A DNA stretch of 64,000 bases. Origin: Humulus lupulus. Taxonomy: Eukaryota > Streptophyta > Magnoliopsida > Rosales > Cannabaceae. A model generated the notes under the pieces. The model was not told the DNA's origin, searched no databases, and was given only the letters and a program-made list of their open reading frames with translations. This document shows positions 11,512 to 23,737 of this stretch, one piece after another. The first letter of the stretch is position 1, and the number at the start of each line of letters is the position of its first letter. Where the stretch lies: contig NC_084795.1 in NCBI RefSeq assembly GCF_963169125.1, positions 196,080,214-196,144,213 of the forward strand. The letters are read 5' to 3'. Position numbers and translations under genes: made by a program.

Positions 11512-14500
11512 TTACCTGAATAGCTCGGGATACTGATCCCGCATCGCTGTCTCTAACTCCCAGGTTGCTTCCTCGACCTTGCTATTCCTCCATAGTACTT
11601 TCACTAACGGAATCATCTTATTCCGCAAAACCTTATCCTTCCGATCTAGAATCTAAACTGGTCTCTCCTCATAGGACAAGTCTGCCTGCAGCTCAAAGTC
11701 CTCATGCCTCAACACATGTGTAGTATCAGAAACATACTTCCGCAACATAGAGACGTGAAACATGTTATGAACCCCTGATAAGGACGGTGGCAAGGCCAGC
11801 CTGTAAGCCACCTGCCCAACCCTCTCCAGAATCTCAAAGGGTCCAACAAACCGAGGGCTCAGCTTGCCCTTCACTCCGAACCTCCTCACACCCTTCAACG
11901 GTGAAACTCGCAGAAACATGTGGTCCCTAACCTGGAACTCCACGTTCCTACGCTTAGGGTCAGCGTAGCTTTTCTGTCTACTATGCGAGGCAAGCATCCT
12001 AGCTCGAATCTTTTCAATAGCCTCATTAGTCTTCTGAACCATATCTGGCCCCAAATATCTTCTCTCACCCATCTCATCCCAGTGACTAGGTGATCTGCGC
12101 TTCCTTCCATATAACATCTCATAAGGAGCCACCCCAATCGTGGACTGATAACTGTTGTTATATGAAAACTCAACCAATGGAAGATACTTACTCCACGAAC
12201 CCTCAAAGTCAATCACACATGCTCTAAGCATGTCCTCCAGTACCTGAATCGTTCTCTCAGACTGTCCATCAGTCTGAGGATGAAAAGCTGTGCTAAACTT
12301 CAACTGAGTCCCCATGGCTCTCTGCAGAGCTCCCCAGAACTTAGAGGTAAAGATAGGGTCTCGATCAGATACAATAGACTTTGGAACCCCATGGAGACGA
12401 ACTATCTCCCTCACATACAGCTCTGCATACTGGTCCACAGTATAAGTTGACCTAACTGGTAGGAAATGAGCTTACTTGGTGTATCTATCCACTATCACCC
12501 ACACCGAGTCATGAAGTCCAACTGTCCTGGGTAATCCTCCCACGAAATCCATCGTAATATCCTCCCACTTCCACTCTGGGATACCCAAAGGCTGAAGCAA
12601 TCCCGCTGGTCGCTGATGCTCAGCCTTAACTTGCTGACAGGTTAGACATCTAGATACATACTCAACTACATCCCTCTTCATCCCAGGCCACCAGTATAAC
12701 GTCCGTAGATCCTGATACATCTTCGTGGTACCCGGATGAAGTGAGTATGGTGTAGTATGGGACTCATCCAATATCTCACGCCTAATCCCCTCATCTGCTG
12801 GAACACATATCCGTCCTTGATACTGGAGCAAACCTGTCTCTGAAACTGAATAATCCTTAGCTGTCCCCGCTAAGGCATGCTGCCTACTATCCTGCAACTG
12901 CACATCCACCAATTGACCCTCCCTGATCCGCTCCAACAGGGTCGACTGCAAAGTGATATTGGCTAACTGGCCTACCACCAGTTCTATCCTTGCCCTAACC
13001 ATCTCATCAGCCAACTCTATCGAGATCTGAATGGAGCTATACAACTGTCCTGGGCACCTCCGGCTCAACGCATCTGCCACCATGTTGGCTTTCCCAGGGT
13101 GATAAAGGATATCACAGTCATAATCCTTAACCAACTCTAACCAACGTCTCTGCCTCATATTCAGATCCTTCTGCGTGAAGAAATACTAAAGACTCTTATG
13201 ATCAGTGTAGATCTCGCACTTCTCTCCAAACAAGTAATGATGCCACACCTTCAATGCAAACACAACTGCCGCTAACTCCAAGTCGTGAGTCGGATATCTC
13301 TGCTCATACTCCTTTAGCTGTCGAGATGCATAGGCTATAACTTTTTCATTCTGCATCAGCACACAGCCTAAACCCAACCTCGATGCATCACAGTATACTA
13401 CGAACTTCCCAACCTCCGAAGGAAGACTCAACACAGGCGCAGAAATAAGCCGCCGCTTCAATTCCTGGAAGCTGTTCTCACACTTCTCTGACCAGATGAA
13501 CTTCTGATTCTGTCTTGTTAACTCTGTCATTGGCGAAGAGATCTTCGAGAACCCCTCTACAAACCGCCTATAATAGCCTGCTAACCCAAGGAAAATCCGC
13601 ACCTCCGAGGCATTCCTTGGCCTCGACCAATCTCTTACTGCTTCCACCTTGGACGGATCCACCTTAATCCCTTCTGCCCCGACTAGATGTCCAAGAAAGG
13701 TCACCTCTGGTAGCCAAAACTCACATTTCTTAAACTTAGCATACAACTGATGCTCCCTTAACCTCTGTAAAACCTGTTGGAGATGCTGCTCATGTTCTGC
13801 CTCTGAACTGGAGTATACCAAAATGTCGTCGATGAAGACGATAACGAACTGGTCCAAAAAGTCCTTGAACACCCTGTTCATCAGATCCATAAAAGCTGCT
13901 GGGGCATTGGTCAGACCAAAAGACATGACCAAGAACTCATAATGCCCATAACGTGTCCGCAAAGCCGTCTTTGGTATATCCTCATCCTTGATCCTCAGCT
14001 GGTGATAACTAGATCGAAGATCAATCTTTGAGAACACAGTCTTACCTTGCAGCTGATCGAACAAGTCACCAATCCTTGGCAGAGGATACTTATTCTTAAT
14101 AGTCAACTTGTTCAACTCTCTGTAATCGATGCACATCCTCAAAGTCCCTTCCTTCTTCTTAACAAACAACATTGGAGCGCCCCATGGAGAGTAGCTAGGT
14201 CTAATAAACCCCAAATCCAGAAGTTCTTGCAACTATATCTTCAACTCCTTCAGTTCTGCTGGTGCCATCCTGTATGGTGTTCTAGACACTGGTTCTATCC
14301 CTGGTGCCAACTCAATCTCAAACTGTATCTCCCTACGCAGCGGCAACCCTGGTAGATCCTCAGGGAAGACATCCAGAAACTCGCACACCAATCTGGTCTC
14401 ACCTGGCCCTGCCGGCATAACCCTGGTAGTATCCACCACACTAGCTAGGAAACCTATGCATCCCCCTACAACAGGTCCCTAGCTCTCTATACTGAAATCA

Positions 14501-16052
14501 TAGGTATGCAGGGTCCAGACACCGCACCCACAAAGACAAAAGGGTCCTCGCCCTCCGGCTCAAAAGTAACCATCTTTTTCCTACAATCAATTGTAGCCCC
14601 ATACCTAGCCAGCCAATCCATGCCTAGAATCATATCAAAGTCCCCCAAATCCAACTCAATCAAATCCACCGAAAGTTCCCTGCCATCAACCATTACTGGC
14701 AGTGCCCTACTTCACCTCCTAGAGACTACCAGCTCCCCTGTAGGCAACAAAGTCCCAAACCCCGCAGTCCGATACTCACTAGGTCTACACAGTCTATCAA
14801 TCACTCTACTAGAAACAAAAGAGTGCGTAGCACCAGAATCAATCAATACTGTAAAAGGAATGCCAGCACTAGAAAGCTGACCTGTGACTACTGAGGGACT
14901 AGCCTCAGCCTCCACCTGAGTCAAGGTGAACACTCGAGCTGGAGTCAAGCTATCCACCTTTCCCGCTTCACCTTTCTTCACTGTTGGGCAGTCTTTCCTA
15001 AGATGCCCCACTACTCCACAAACAAAACATGCCTTGGCCCGGCACTCACCCAGATGGCGTCTTCTACACCTCGAACACTCTGGATAGGTCCTCCATGTCT
15101 CACCGCCACCCTGACGGCCACCCTGACCACCCCGACCTCTCCTATCAGAACCAGGAGCGGCTGAAGTGTCAGGAGTCTTCCTCTTGAAGTCACTGGGGCC
15201 TCCGGCCCTACCTGTCCCTGCATAAGGAGGCACCGCCCTGCGGCTCTCACGCCTCACTGCGCTCTCCTTCCATATCTTGTTCTCCGCTTCCTCTTCGGTA
15301 AGAGCCCTCTCAACGGCCTGGGCATAAGTTGTTCCTCCAGGTACCGTAGTAATCCTAACATCCCGGGCTATCATAGCATTAAGCCCTCTGACAAAACGAT
15401 CTTGCCTAGCAGCATCAGTAGGCACAAGATCTGGTGCAAAATTCGCAAGCCTATCAAATTTCAGGGCATACTCTGTAACAGTCATACCGCCCAGTCCCAA
15501 ACTCACAAACTCATTGACTTTTGCTGCCCTAACAGCAATGTTGTAGTACTTCTGGCCAAACAAATCCTTTAAACCTTCCCAAGTCAGTGTAGAAACCTCT
15601 CTGGTCTGCGATGCCACCTCCCACCAAATACGGGCATCCTCCCTCAACATATAAGTGGCACAGGCCACTCTATCCTGTCCCTCAATTCTCATGAAATCCA
15701 GAATCACTGTAATCATAGTTAGCCACTGCTCAGCTTTCAACGGATCTGGTCCCCCCTTAAAGACTGGGGGTTGCTGCTTCCTGAACCGCTCATATAACGG
15801 TTCCCACTTGTTAACAACCTCCCCAGGCTGCGTAGCTGGTACCACTGCAGGTGGTAAAGAAGGGGCAGCACTCCCTGATGGAGCCTGCTGCTGCAGAATG
15901 CGGATCAGCTCATCTTGACTCTGTAATCGAGCCTGCATTTCAGCCATTAACTGCTGCCAGTTGTCAGGGCCTGGCAGAGGTGTCTGGCCCTGGTCATTGC
16001 CCCTGGTCCTGGACCCAGTGCCGGCTAGTCGTGAAGATTTTCTTGGATGCAT
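11512..16052 (-). pseudogene. Element B gag-pol polyprotein, near-intact
   Basis: Start at ATG 16052 (MHPRKSSRLAG); the upstream open stretch is leader. Gag carries the capsid motifs EDARIWWEV and GMTVTEYALKFDRLA and an intact CCHC knuckle (CFVCGVVGHLRKDC) near 15005-15045. The protease motif DSGATHSFV is at 14838. RT has the FIDD catalytic box at about 13825. RNase H follows (YTDHKSL near 13190), then integrase with its HHCC region, SDRDP and PQTDGQSE motifs, and a tail with VLRNKMIPLVKVLWR typical of the chromodomain position. Defects: TGA at 14712, TAG at 14487 and another in-frame stop just after it, a one-base loss in a G run at 14462-14466, and stops at 14233, 13186, 12472 and 11653. 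The ancestral stop is at 11512. Confidence 0.93.
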
Positions 16053-16463
16053 AACTGTCCAAGTCAATCTGCAAATATCGACTCGGCAGTCAGACCACAA
16101 TGACAGGGTAAAAGCGTCCCCAAAACTCATCAATAACACATAATCAATCACAGGTAACCAACACATATAAGGATCCATGCACCATAAACAACTAGTCATC
16201 CATATACTCATTTACATGCACGGCAATGTTAATAAACATGCCTCAGCATTTTCACACAGCAGTCAAGGGCCAAGCCCTATCAGTATCTCATGCTTCCTAA
16301 CAATTCAGTGGATATCACATACATAACTCATCTCAGGCACATAAGCACATAAACACACATATACACATTACCAAACCCAGACTTGAGCTTGTCTCCAGCA
16401 GCGAATGTACATATCCAGGCTGTCTTCAGGAACCCTTAAACCTAGGAGTCTCTGACACCAAGT
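16053..16463 (-). other. Leader and primer-binding site of element B
   Basis: Untranslated leader on the minus strand between the 5' LTR and gag. The primer-binding site is at 16450-16461 and reads TGGTGTCAGAGA on the minus strand, an initiator-Met-type site with two or so changes, one of them in the last position. The leader region remains partly open in frame with gag but has no recognisable protein. Confidence 0.75.
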
Positions 16464-18747
16464 TGTAACGCCCTGGTTAGCCAAGACCGTTACACTGTGT
16501 ACTTGTAAAGGTGCAAGACCCGCTAATCAGGTCATTAATTTGAAATCGTGTCACTAAACATATATGAGCTAAGGTTAAAAAGGTTTTGGTCTCAAAAGAC
16601 TCATTTACTTTATATAAACTGTAGCAAACATGGGATCCCATACAAAACAGAGTTAAAATAAGTTTACATACTCCCAAAAATACATGAGGAACCAGTAGCC
16701 ATGCTAAGGCCAAAACAAACAGTTTCCAGGTTCCATGTCCTTGCTTAACCCTCAACCGTGGTGGCCGAGCACCTGGCTATGTACATTCCGCTCGCTGAGC
16801 TCTCCAGTCAGGGCTGATCAAACTTGCCCTTGCCTTTACCTGCACCACGTAGCACCCGTGAGCCAAGGCCTAGCAAGAAAACATAACAGATAACTCAAAC
16901 AATAACAACAGGCAAATAGCTCAGTAAGCATGTATACTTATCAGATATTCCACAATAGATAATCAGCATATACAATTCAATCCAAGGCACATTCTCTTTC
17001 ATATAACGTTCATATCGCATAATATTCAGGGCCGACGACTTAGGCCGCACCTTCTGTTTAACCCACTGACTCTGGCCCGCTTAAACCAAGCTCAATGCAT
17101 AATAAGTTGTCCTCCGATACCAGTGTCCGAGCCGTGCCCTGTGCGCTAGTGAGACCCTTGGCACCCTTAGGCCGTTGGTTCACTAAATGGCTTGGGCATA
17201 ATACCATCTTTTCAAGCATCCACAATAGGGAGCCCTTAGTCCCGTCATATATGTTCAACCTGGTGCAGTTTTCTTACCTTTAGTCTGTACGGTTATCGAG
17301 TTACGAGCAACGTCCCTCAAGCACGATTCGTTCCCGAGCCTAAGCTTTTGTCACCTAACCACAACCAAAGCATAGGGTTTCATAAATAATCCAATATAGG
17401 TTCCCAATTACAAAACTAACTCCCGGGACTCCTAATTCCACCAAGCATGGTGGTGAAACCAAACCCGAGCACCCAAGACCACTCTCCCATGCTTAAAACC
17501 CTCAAAATCCCATGTGTGCAACCAAGGGCTGCGGCCCCCAAAGCCTAGCCGCGGCCCTTCCCCAAAACAGAAACTAACCCTACACTGAACCACACATGCG
17601 CCGTGGCCCTTGCCTTGGGCGCCGCGGCGCGCCCCCTTCGCCGAACCTCCCTACCTTCTATCCATGCTAAGGTCGCGGCGGTCTAGAACAGAGCCGCGGC
17701 CCTCCCCTTCGAACCCAGTTTTTTCACTATTCAAGAGCTCAAAACCTTATCTTAAACCATCCCAAAACTCCCCAACTCTTAATCAATTAATTCCCAACCT
17801 CTTTAGCATGATCTAAACTGCATAATTCCCAATAAAACACAGCCTATCACACTCCAATCTCTTCCTTCCAATTTCTGAAACCCAAGTGTTAAAACACACA
17901 CAAACCAGCCATCAAACTCAATGAAAAAACCTCTAAACCAGGAGTAGAGACTCACCTTTGTTGTTGAATCACCTCACTAAGCTGTGGTCAAGCTAAGCTC
18001 CTAAGTTCCCTTCTTAATTCTGCCTTAGAACACCACAACTAAACTTGTTTCAGCACTTAACTAAAACTTAGCTTAAACTCTGAATTCAACCACAGAAAAC
18101 AGAGTTAAATACTTACCTTAATCCCTATTCTAATGCTTGATAAATCCCTGAGCTAGACCTTCAATTCCTCATCTCAAAACTCAGAATTCCAGCTTGTTTC
18201 CCCTTTGATTTTCTGTGTGTTTCTTCTGTGTTTCCTTGAGCGTGAGAGTGAAAGAGAGCCTAAGTGTTAGTCGGTTTATATTTTCCAAAGGCTTCCTCAA
18301 GTCTAACTTATCTGTTAAGTTAATCCCGAGGCTCGGGGTGCCGGAACCGTCCCCGAGGCCAAAATGGTAAAATCCCCCAATATTCCCGCCTAGACATCCT
18401 AACCTCAAATATATCTCCATATATTTATTTTCATGTCCCGATAGTCCAAATCGCTACCCGCTATCTAAAAATATCCCCAACTTCTCCAAAGTCAAATCTT
18501 AAACTCCATTGTGACTTTTCCCGCTATCTGACCCTAGAATCGTCTTGAGTCGTGCTCAACAAACCTATCCACATAATAATGTGGTTCTCACATATATCAC
18601 ATATCATATTACCACATAATACAATCAATTATCATATAAACATGATTAAACACATAATTATTCATTAAATAACAATTATTCCAGTAATGCCCTCCTGGCA
18701 CACTAATCAAGGCCCTTAAGCCTTATTAGTGAATTTGGGTCGTTACA
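16464..18747 (-). repeat. 5' LTR of element B
   Basis: 2,284 bp from TGTAACGCCC at 16464 to CGTTACA at 18747. It contains the GC-rich GCCGCGGC block (about 17520-17700), the GGTAAGAAAAC box (minus strand, near 17272) and the GCAGGTAAAG box (minus strand, near 16836). It is full length and is the reference for the deleted left LTR. Confidence 0.92.
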
Positions 18748-18752
18748 GATAT

Positions 18753-21342
18753 CCTCTCCCAAGGATTGATGATTTTTTTGATCAACTACAAGGTAGAACT
18801 ATGTTCTCTAAGATAGATCTTCGATCCCGTTATCACCAGCTGAGCATCAAGGAGGAAGATATACCAAAGACAGCTTTTTGCACTAGGTACGGGCATTATG
18901 ATTTTTTTGTGATGTCATTTGGGTTGACTAATGCCCGGCAACATTTATGGATTTGATGAACAGAGTGTTCAAGGATTACTTGGACCAGTTTGTGATCATC
19001 TTCATTGACGATATATTGATATACTCTCGGACGGAGACAGAGCATGAGCATCACCTCATATTGGTATTGCAGAGGTTGAGAGAGCACAGGCTATATGCGA
19101 AGTTCAAGAAATGCGAGTTTTGGTTGTCTCATGTGACTTTCTTTGGTCACATAGTCAATAAAGATGGTATTAAGGTGGATCCGGCGAAGATTGAAGCGGT
19201 CAGAGATTGGCCAAGACTGAAGAATGCTTCAGAGATCAGGAGTTTCTTGGGTTTGGTGGGGTATTACAGGAGCTTTGTGGAAGGGTTCTCCAAGGTTACA
19301 TCATCATTGACAGAGTTGACATACAAGAATAAAAAATTTGTTTGGTCGGACAAGTGTGAAGATAGCTGTCAAAAGCTCAAGGAGAGTTTGATCACCGCAC
19401 TAGTTTTGAGCCTTCCTACAAATCAAGGTAAGTTTGTGGTTTACTGTGACGCTAAGGCAGGGTCTGGGTTGTGTACTTATGTAGACAGGAAAGGTGATTG
19501 CCTATGCACCACGTCAGGAAAGGTGATACCCCATACATTTTTTTAGAACTGGCAGCGGTTTTTTTTGCCCTGAAAGTGTGGCGGCATTAATTGTATTGTG
19601 AGAAGTGCGAGATATACACTGATCACAAAAGCCTGAAGTACTTTTTCAGTCAAAAGGATCTGAACATGAGGCAGAGGCAGTTATTGGAACTGGTAAAGGA
19701 TTATGATTGTGAGATCCTCTATCACCCTGGGAAAGGAAACGTGGTAGCAGATGCCTTGAGTTGGAAGGGGCCGGGATAGTTATATAGTGCCAGACAAATA
19801 TCACGGAAGTTGGCTGATGAGATAACTTGAGAAGGGATTGAGTTAGTGGTGGGCCAATTGGCCGACATCACTTTACAGTGTACTCTCTTGGAGAGAATCA
19901 AGCAGAGACAGCTAGACAATCAGACACAGTTAGACAAGCAGACACAGTTGCAGTAGGTTAGGAAGGATGTCCTAGTTTGAGTAGCTAAGGACTATACGGT
20001 GTCGAGTATGGGTTTGCTAAGGTATAAGGGTCAGATTTGAATTCCGATGGACACCGTGTTCAGACGAGAGATTCTGGATGAATCTCACACCACCCCTTAT
20101 TCTCTACATCTGGGCACCACAAAGATGTACCAGGATCTGAGGGTGTTATATTGGTGGCCTAGGATGAAGAGGGGTGTGACTGAGTTTGTAGCAAGGTGCC
20201 TGACCTGTCAGCAGGTCAAGGCTGAGCATCAGAGGCCGACAGGACTGTTACAGCCTCTGGATATTCTAGAGTGGAAGTGGGAAGATATCCCGATGGATTT
20301 CGTGGTAGGCTTGCCCAAGACAGTAGGCCAACATGATTCTATTTGGGTCATTATGGATCGGTACATGAAATCAGCTCATTTTCTACCAGTGAAGATGAAT
20401 TACATAGTTGACCAGCATGTAGATCTCTATGTGAAAGAGATAGTGCACCTTCACGGGACTCTGAGGTCTATCGTGTCTGATAGAGACCCTATCTTTACTT
20501 CCAAGTTTTGGAGAAGTTTGCAGAAGGCGATGGGTACACAGATAAAGTTCAGCACATCTTATCATCCTTAGACCGATGGTCAGTCTGAGAAGACTATTCA
20601 GATATTGGAGGACATGCTGAGAGCGTGTGTGTTGGACTTTGAAGGGTCCTGGAGTAAATATTTGCCTCTAATAGAATTTTCTTATAACAATAGTTACCAG
20701 TCTACCATCGAGGTGGCACCTTATGAGATGTTGTATGTTAGGAAGTGCAGATCGTTGATTCACTGGGATAAGATGGGTGAGAGGAAATATTTAGGTTCGG
20801 ATGCAGTTCAGAGGACCACTGAGGCTATCGAGAAGATTGGAGCTTAGATGCTCGCTTCTCAGAGTAGGCAGAAGAGCTACTCCAATCCGAGGCAGAGGAA
20901 CATAGAGTTCCAGGTGGGAGACTATGTCTTCCTTAGGGTTTCACCTCTTAGAGGCGTGAAGAGGTTCGAACAGAAGCACAAGCTGAACCCTAGGTTTTTG
21001 GGACCGTTTGAGATCTTGGAAAGGATCGACCAGGTGGCCTACAGGTTGGCCTTAACTCCTACACTGTCTAGTGTGCATAATGTATTCCATATTTCCATGT
21101 TGACAAAGTATGTGTCAGATAGAACGCATGTATTGAGTTATGAGGATCTGGAATTGGAGGCATACTTGTCTTATGAAGAACAACCAGTTCAGTTTCTTGA
21201 TAGGAAGGACAAGGTCCTAAGGAACAAGACTATACCTTTAGTTAAGGTACTATGGAGGAACAACAAGGTCAAGGAAGCGACCTGGGAGCTAGAGGCAGTG
21301 AGCTCAGCTTCTCAAGCTGTTCAGGTCAAATTTCGAGGATGA
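18753..21342 (+). pseudogene. Element A RT-RNase H-integrase, second part (decayed)
   Basis: Continuation of the A pol gene after element B. RT resumes at [15 protein letters not shown]; a one-base loss in a C run at 18934-18936 shifts the frame within the TNAPAAF motif. The catalytic box [11 protein letters not shown] lies near 19000-19020. RNase H (YCDA at about 19441, YTDHKSL at about 19615) is broken by further indels around 19450-19560. Integrase keeps [30 protein letters not shown] and SDRDPIF; the TDGQSE motif has a stop just before it (20570). A stop at 20845 precedes the C-terminal part, which ends with the chromodomain-like VLRNKTIPLVKVLWRNN and a stop at 21342. The protein is non-functional. 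Confidence 0.9.
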
Positions 21343-21362
21343 AATTTCTATGAGGGGATAGT
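21343..21362 (+). other. Polypurine tract of element A
   Basis: The purine run GAGGGGATAG at 21352-21361 lies directly before the TG that opens the 3' LTR. This is the expected position of the plus-strand DNA synthesis primer. The same tract occurs in B and I. Confidence 0.8.
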
Positions 21363-22470
21363 TGTAATGTCCCAGAATTTCCTAATAAGGCTTAGGACCT
21401 TCACTAGGCAGCTAGGATGGAAATATATGGTATTATGTGTTTAATTGTTATATTTATTGTAATTATGTGAATTATGTGATTATACGACTAGTTGTGCATG
21501 TTTAGGGGTATTAAATATGCATGTGGGCTCGTTACTGTTTAGAAGGACGATTTTGGTAATTTGGCCCGTTGCGGGCATAATTGTGTATTTATGTGCATAT
21601 ATGTGAGAGACCACATTATTATGTGGGTTTATTTGGGTTACTCGGCACGAGGCGATCCTAGTGAGCAATTAGTGAAAAAGGTCACAACAGGAAAAAAATA
21701 CCCGGCTCGGAGTAAGCCTAGGGGTATTTTGGTAAATTAGTACCTTATTGGGGATTATTGGGTAGTGGATATATATTTGGTGTTTATTTAAGATAGCTGA
21801 GATTTATTTAAGGAAAATGTTGAGAAATGGTGACAAATGACTATTCTGCCCCTATGGGCATTAGAGGGCATGTTTTGGACTTAAGAGCATTTTAGTCTTT
21901 TATGGGCTTTATCTATTCTTAACAAAAATAGGAAACTAAAGATTAGAGGTGTAACGCCCTGGTTACCCCAGAACAGTTACGGTGAACCAGAAATTTGACC
22001 CGCTACCCGAGTCCTTTGGTTAAAAACGTGTTCTAAGTGTTATTAACATGTTAAGGTGGAAAATCAATAAAAGGGAAAGGATATATTTTATTAAATACAT
22101 AAAGTTTTTCATGGGCCCATAAAAACGTTTACAAGTTATTTACAAACAAAAATGGTCATTACTGTTCCAAGTTTACATCCCGCCGACCTAAGCGGCAAAA
22201 ATAGGGTAAACATCCTAGTTCTTTGAGAACTCCTTGGCCGTGGTGGTCAAGCGGCTGCATATGTACACATCACCACCTAAGCTCTCCACTCAAGGCTGGG
22301 TGAGCTTTTCTTTCCCTTTACCTGCACCACATAGCACCCATGAGCGAAAGTCCAGCAAGAAAACACAGTAATGTATAAAGATATTAACAACTGATTATAA
22401 TTATAAGCACACAGAGCTTATAGCTCTCAAACAGATGAGTGAATATCACTTGAGGTTCTGATAAACCATA

Positions 22471-22604
22471 ATGAGTGACTGATAGGCAAGTCACTAATTT
22501 AAATAGATGAGTGACTGCTAGATAAGTCACTAACTTAAACAGATGAGAGACTGATGGGTAAGTCTCTAACTTAATAGATGAGTGACTGATGGGTAAGTCA
22601 CACA
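22471..22604 (-). repeat. Short tandem repeat in the LTR of I (partner copy near 50848-50980)
   Basis: Three to four imperfect copies of a unit of about 38-40 bp built around GAGTGACTG and AAGTCACTAACTTAAA. The same array is in the other LTR of I at about 50848-50980, so it predates insertion. Because the unit leaves a frame open, it gives a spurious repetitive ORF on the minus strand. Confidence 0.75.
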
Positions 22605-23737
22605 AGCGCTTATAGTATTCACCGATCTTGAGGTCGGTCCGGTATTAATGCTCTTTGAGTCATCCAATGTAGATATCGATTAGATCTAATCTTTATTGCC
22701 TTGTGTTAAACACGCTAAGTCCGTCCTAACTTATGAGTCAACACTGTGTGACCAGTGCCCAGTACCACTGCCGAACATGACTAATGAGTCACAGCTTCAT
22801 AGTTGATACTGACACCTTTGTCAAATCAGACTAATTAGTCAGTACCATGCGCAAGTGAGCAAGATCTGCTAAGCATTCAATAACCAATCCATGTCCACAT
22901 TTACTCAATCAACATGCCTCATGAACAACCATGCATGTCACATTTAACCATCCAACATGCATCAAGAATAACCATGCATGTCATATATACACAGGGTGCA
23001 ATTTTCTTACCTCTGGTTCGAGCGAGAATTAATATAAGAACGACCCTTGAGAACGATCTGTCTTTTTGTCCCTTAGCGGTTACCTGGTCATAACCAATTA
23101 GGGGATTCCATCAATAAAATGAATAACAAAGGTTCCAAAACCCAAACCTAGCCTCCGAGACATCGAATCCTACTAAACCGGGTAGTAGGATCGATCTCGA
23201 GGCCTAAGGCTAGAATCCCCGAGCCAAAAACTCATTTCTGGCCAAAATGCCACTAAGGGTCATTGCCATCCCTGGCCATCCCACGGCCCGCCCCTCAAAC
23301 AGAGGCTGCCTCCCTCAGCACCCATCATGAGTTGCGACCCTCCCTGGCCATGCCGCGGCCCAACATACAGTTCAGCCAAAACTCTGGTTTTTCCTCCCTT
23401 GCAATTTTCCTTGAAACCAACCCTTCAAAACAAACCAAAACACCACCAAAACATCCAATACAACCCCTAAACTTGATCTACATCACACCCTCATCAAAAC
23501 CCAAGCTAAACCCCAACCAAAACTTCCATTAATTCTAACTATCCACAACAAAACCACAAGCTGAAAACTAAGGCCAAAATAGAGCAAACCAGGGAACTAG
23601 TGGCTAGAAACTTACCTCAAACTCAGATTGTGATGCTCTTCAATGATAGAGCACTCTCACAAACTCCCAAGGTTTACTTCCCAAGCTGTAATCCTCAATA
23701 ATGGCTCAAAAATCACAAAGGAAATGGAGGAGAAAGA

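Larger units (their letters stand above)
9532..18747 (-). mobile_element. Element B: complete minus-strand chromovirus inserted in RT of A
   Basis: Ty3/Gypsy element with both LTRs (9532-11475 and 16464-18747), inserted in the RT gene of A. The flanks TATAT (9527-9531) and GATAT (18748-18752) are a one-mismatch duplication. On the minus strand the order is 5' LTR (right), PBS, gag, protease, RT, RNase H, integrase, chromodomain-like tail, PPT, 3' LTR (left). It is the least decayed chromovirus in the window: one frameshift and about seven stops in the coding region. The A reading frame resumes just past it at 18753. Confidence 0.93.

Noticed and set aside
22384..22605. Small repetitive minus-strand protein
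   Set aside because: It is a tandem repeat of about 38-40 bp in the LTR of I whose unit leaves one frame mostly open; a similar frame recurs in the partner LTR only because the LTRs are copies.
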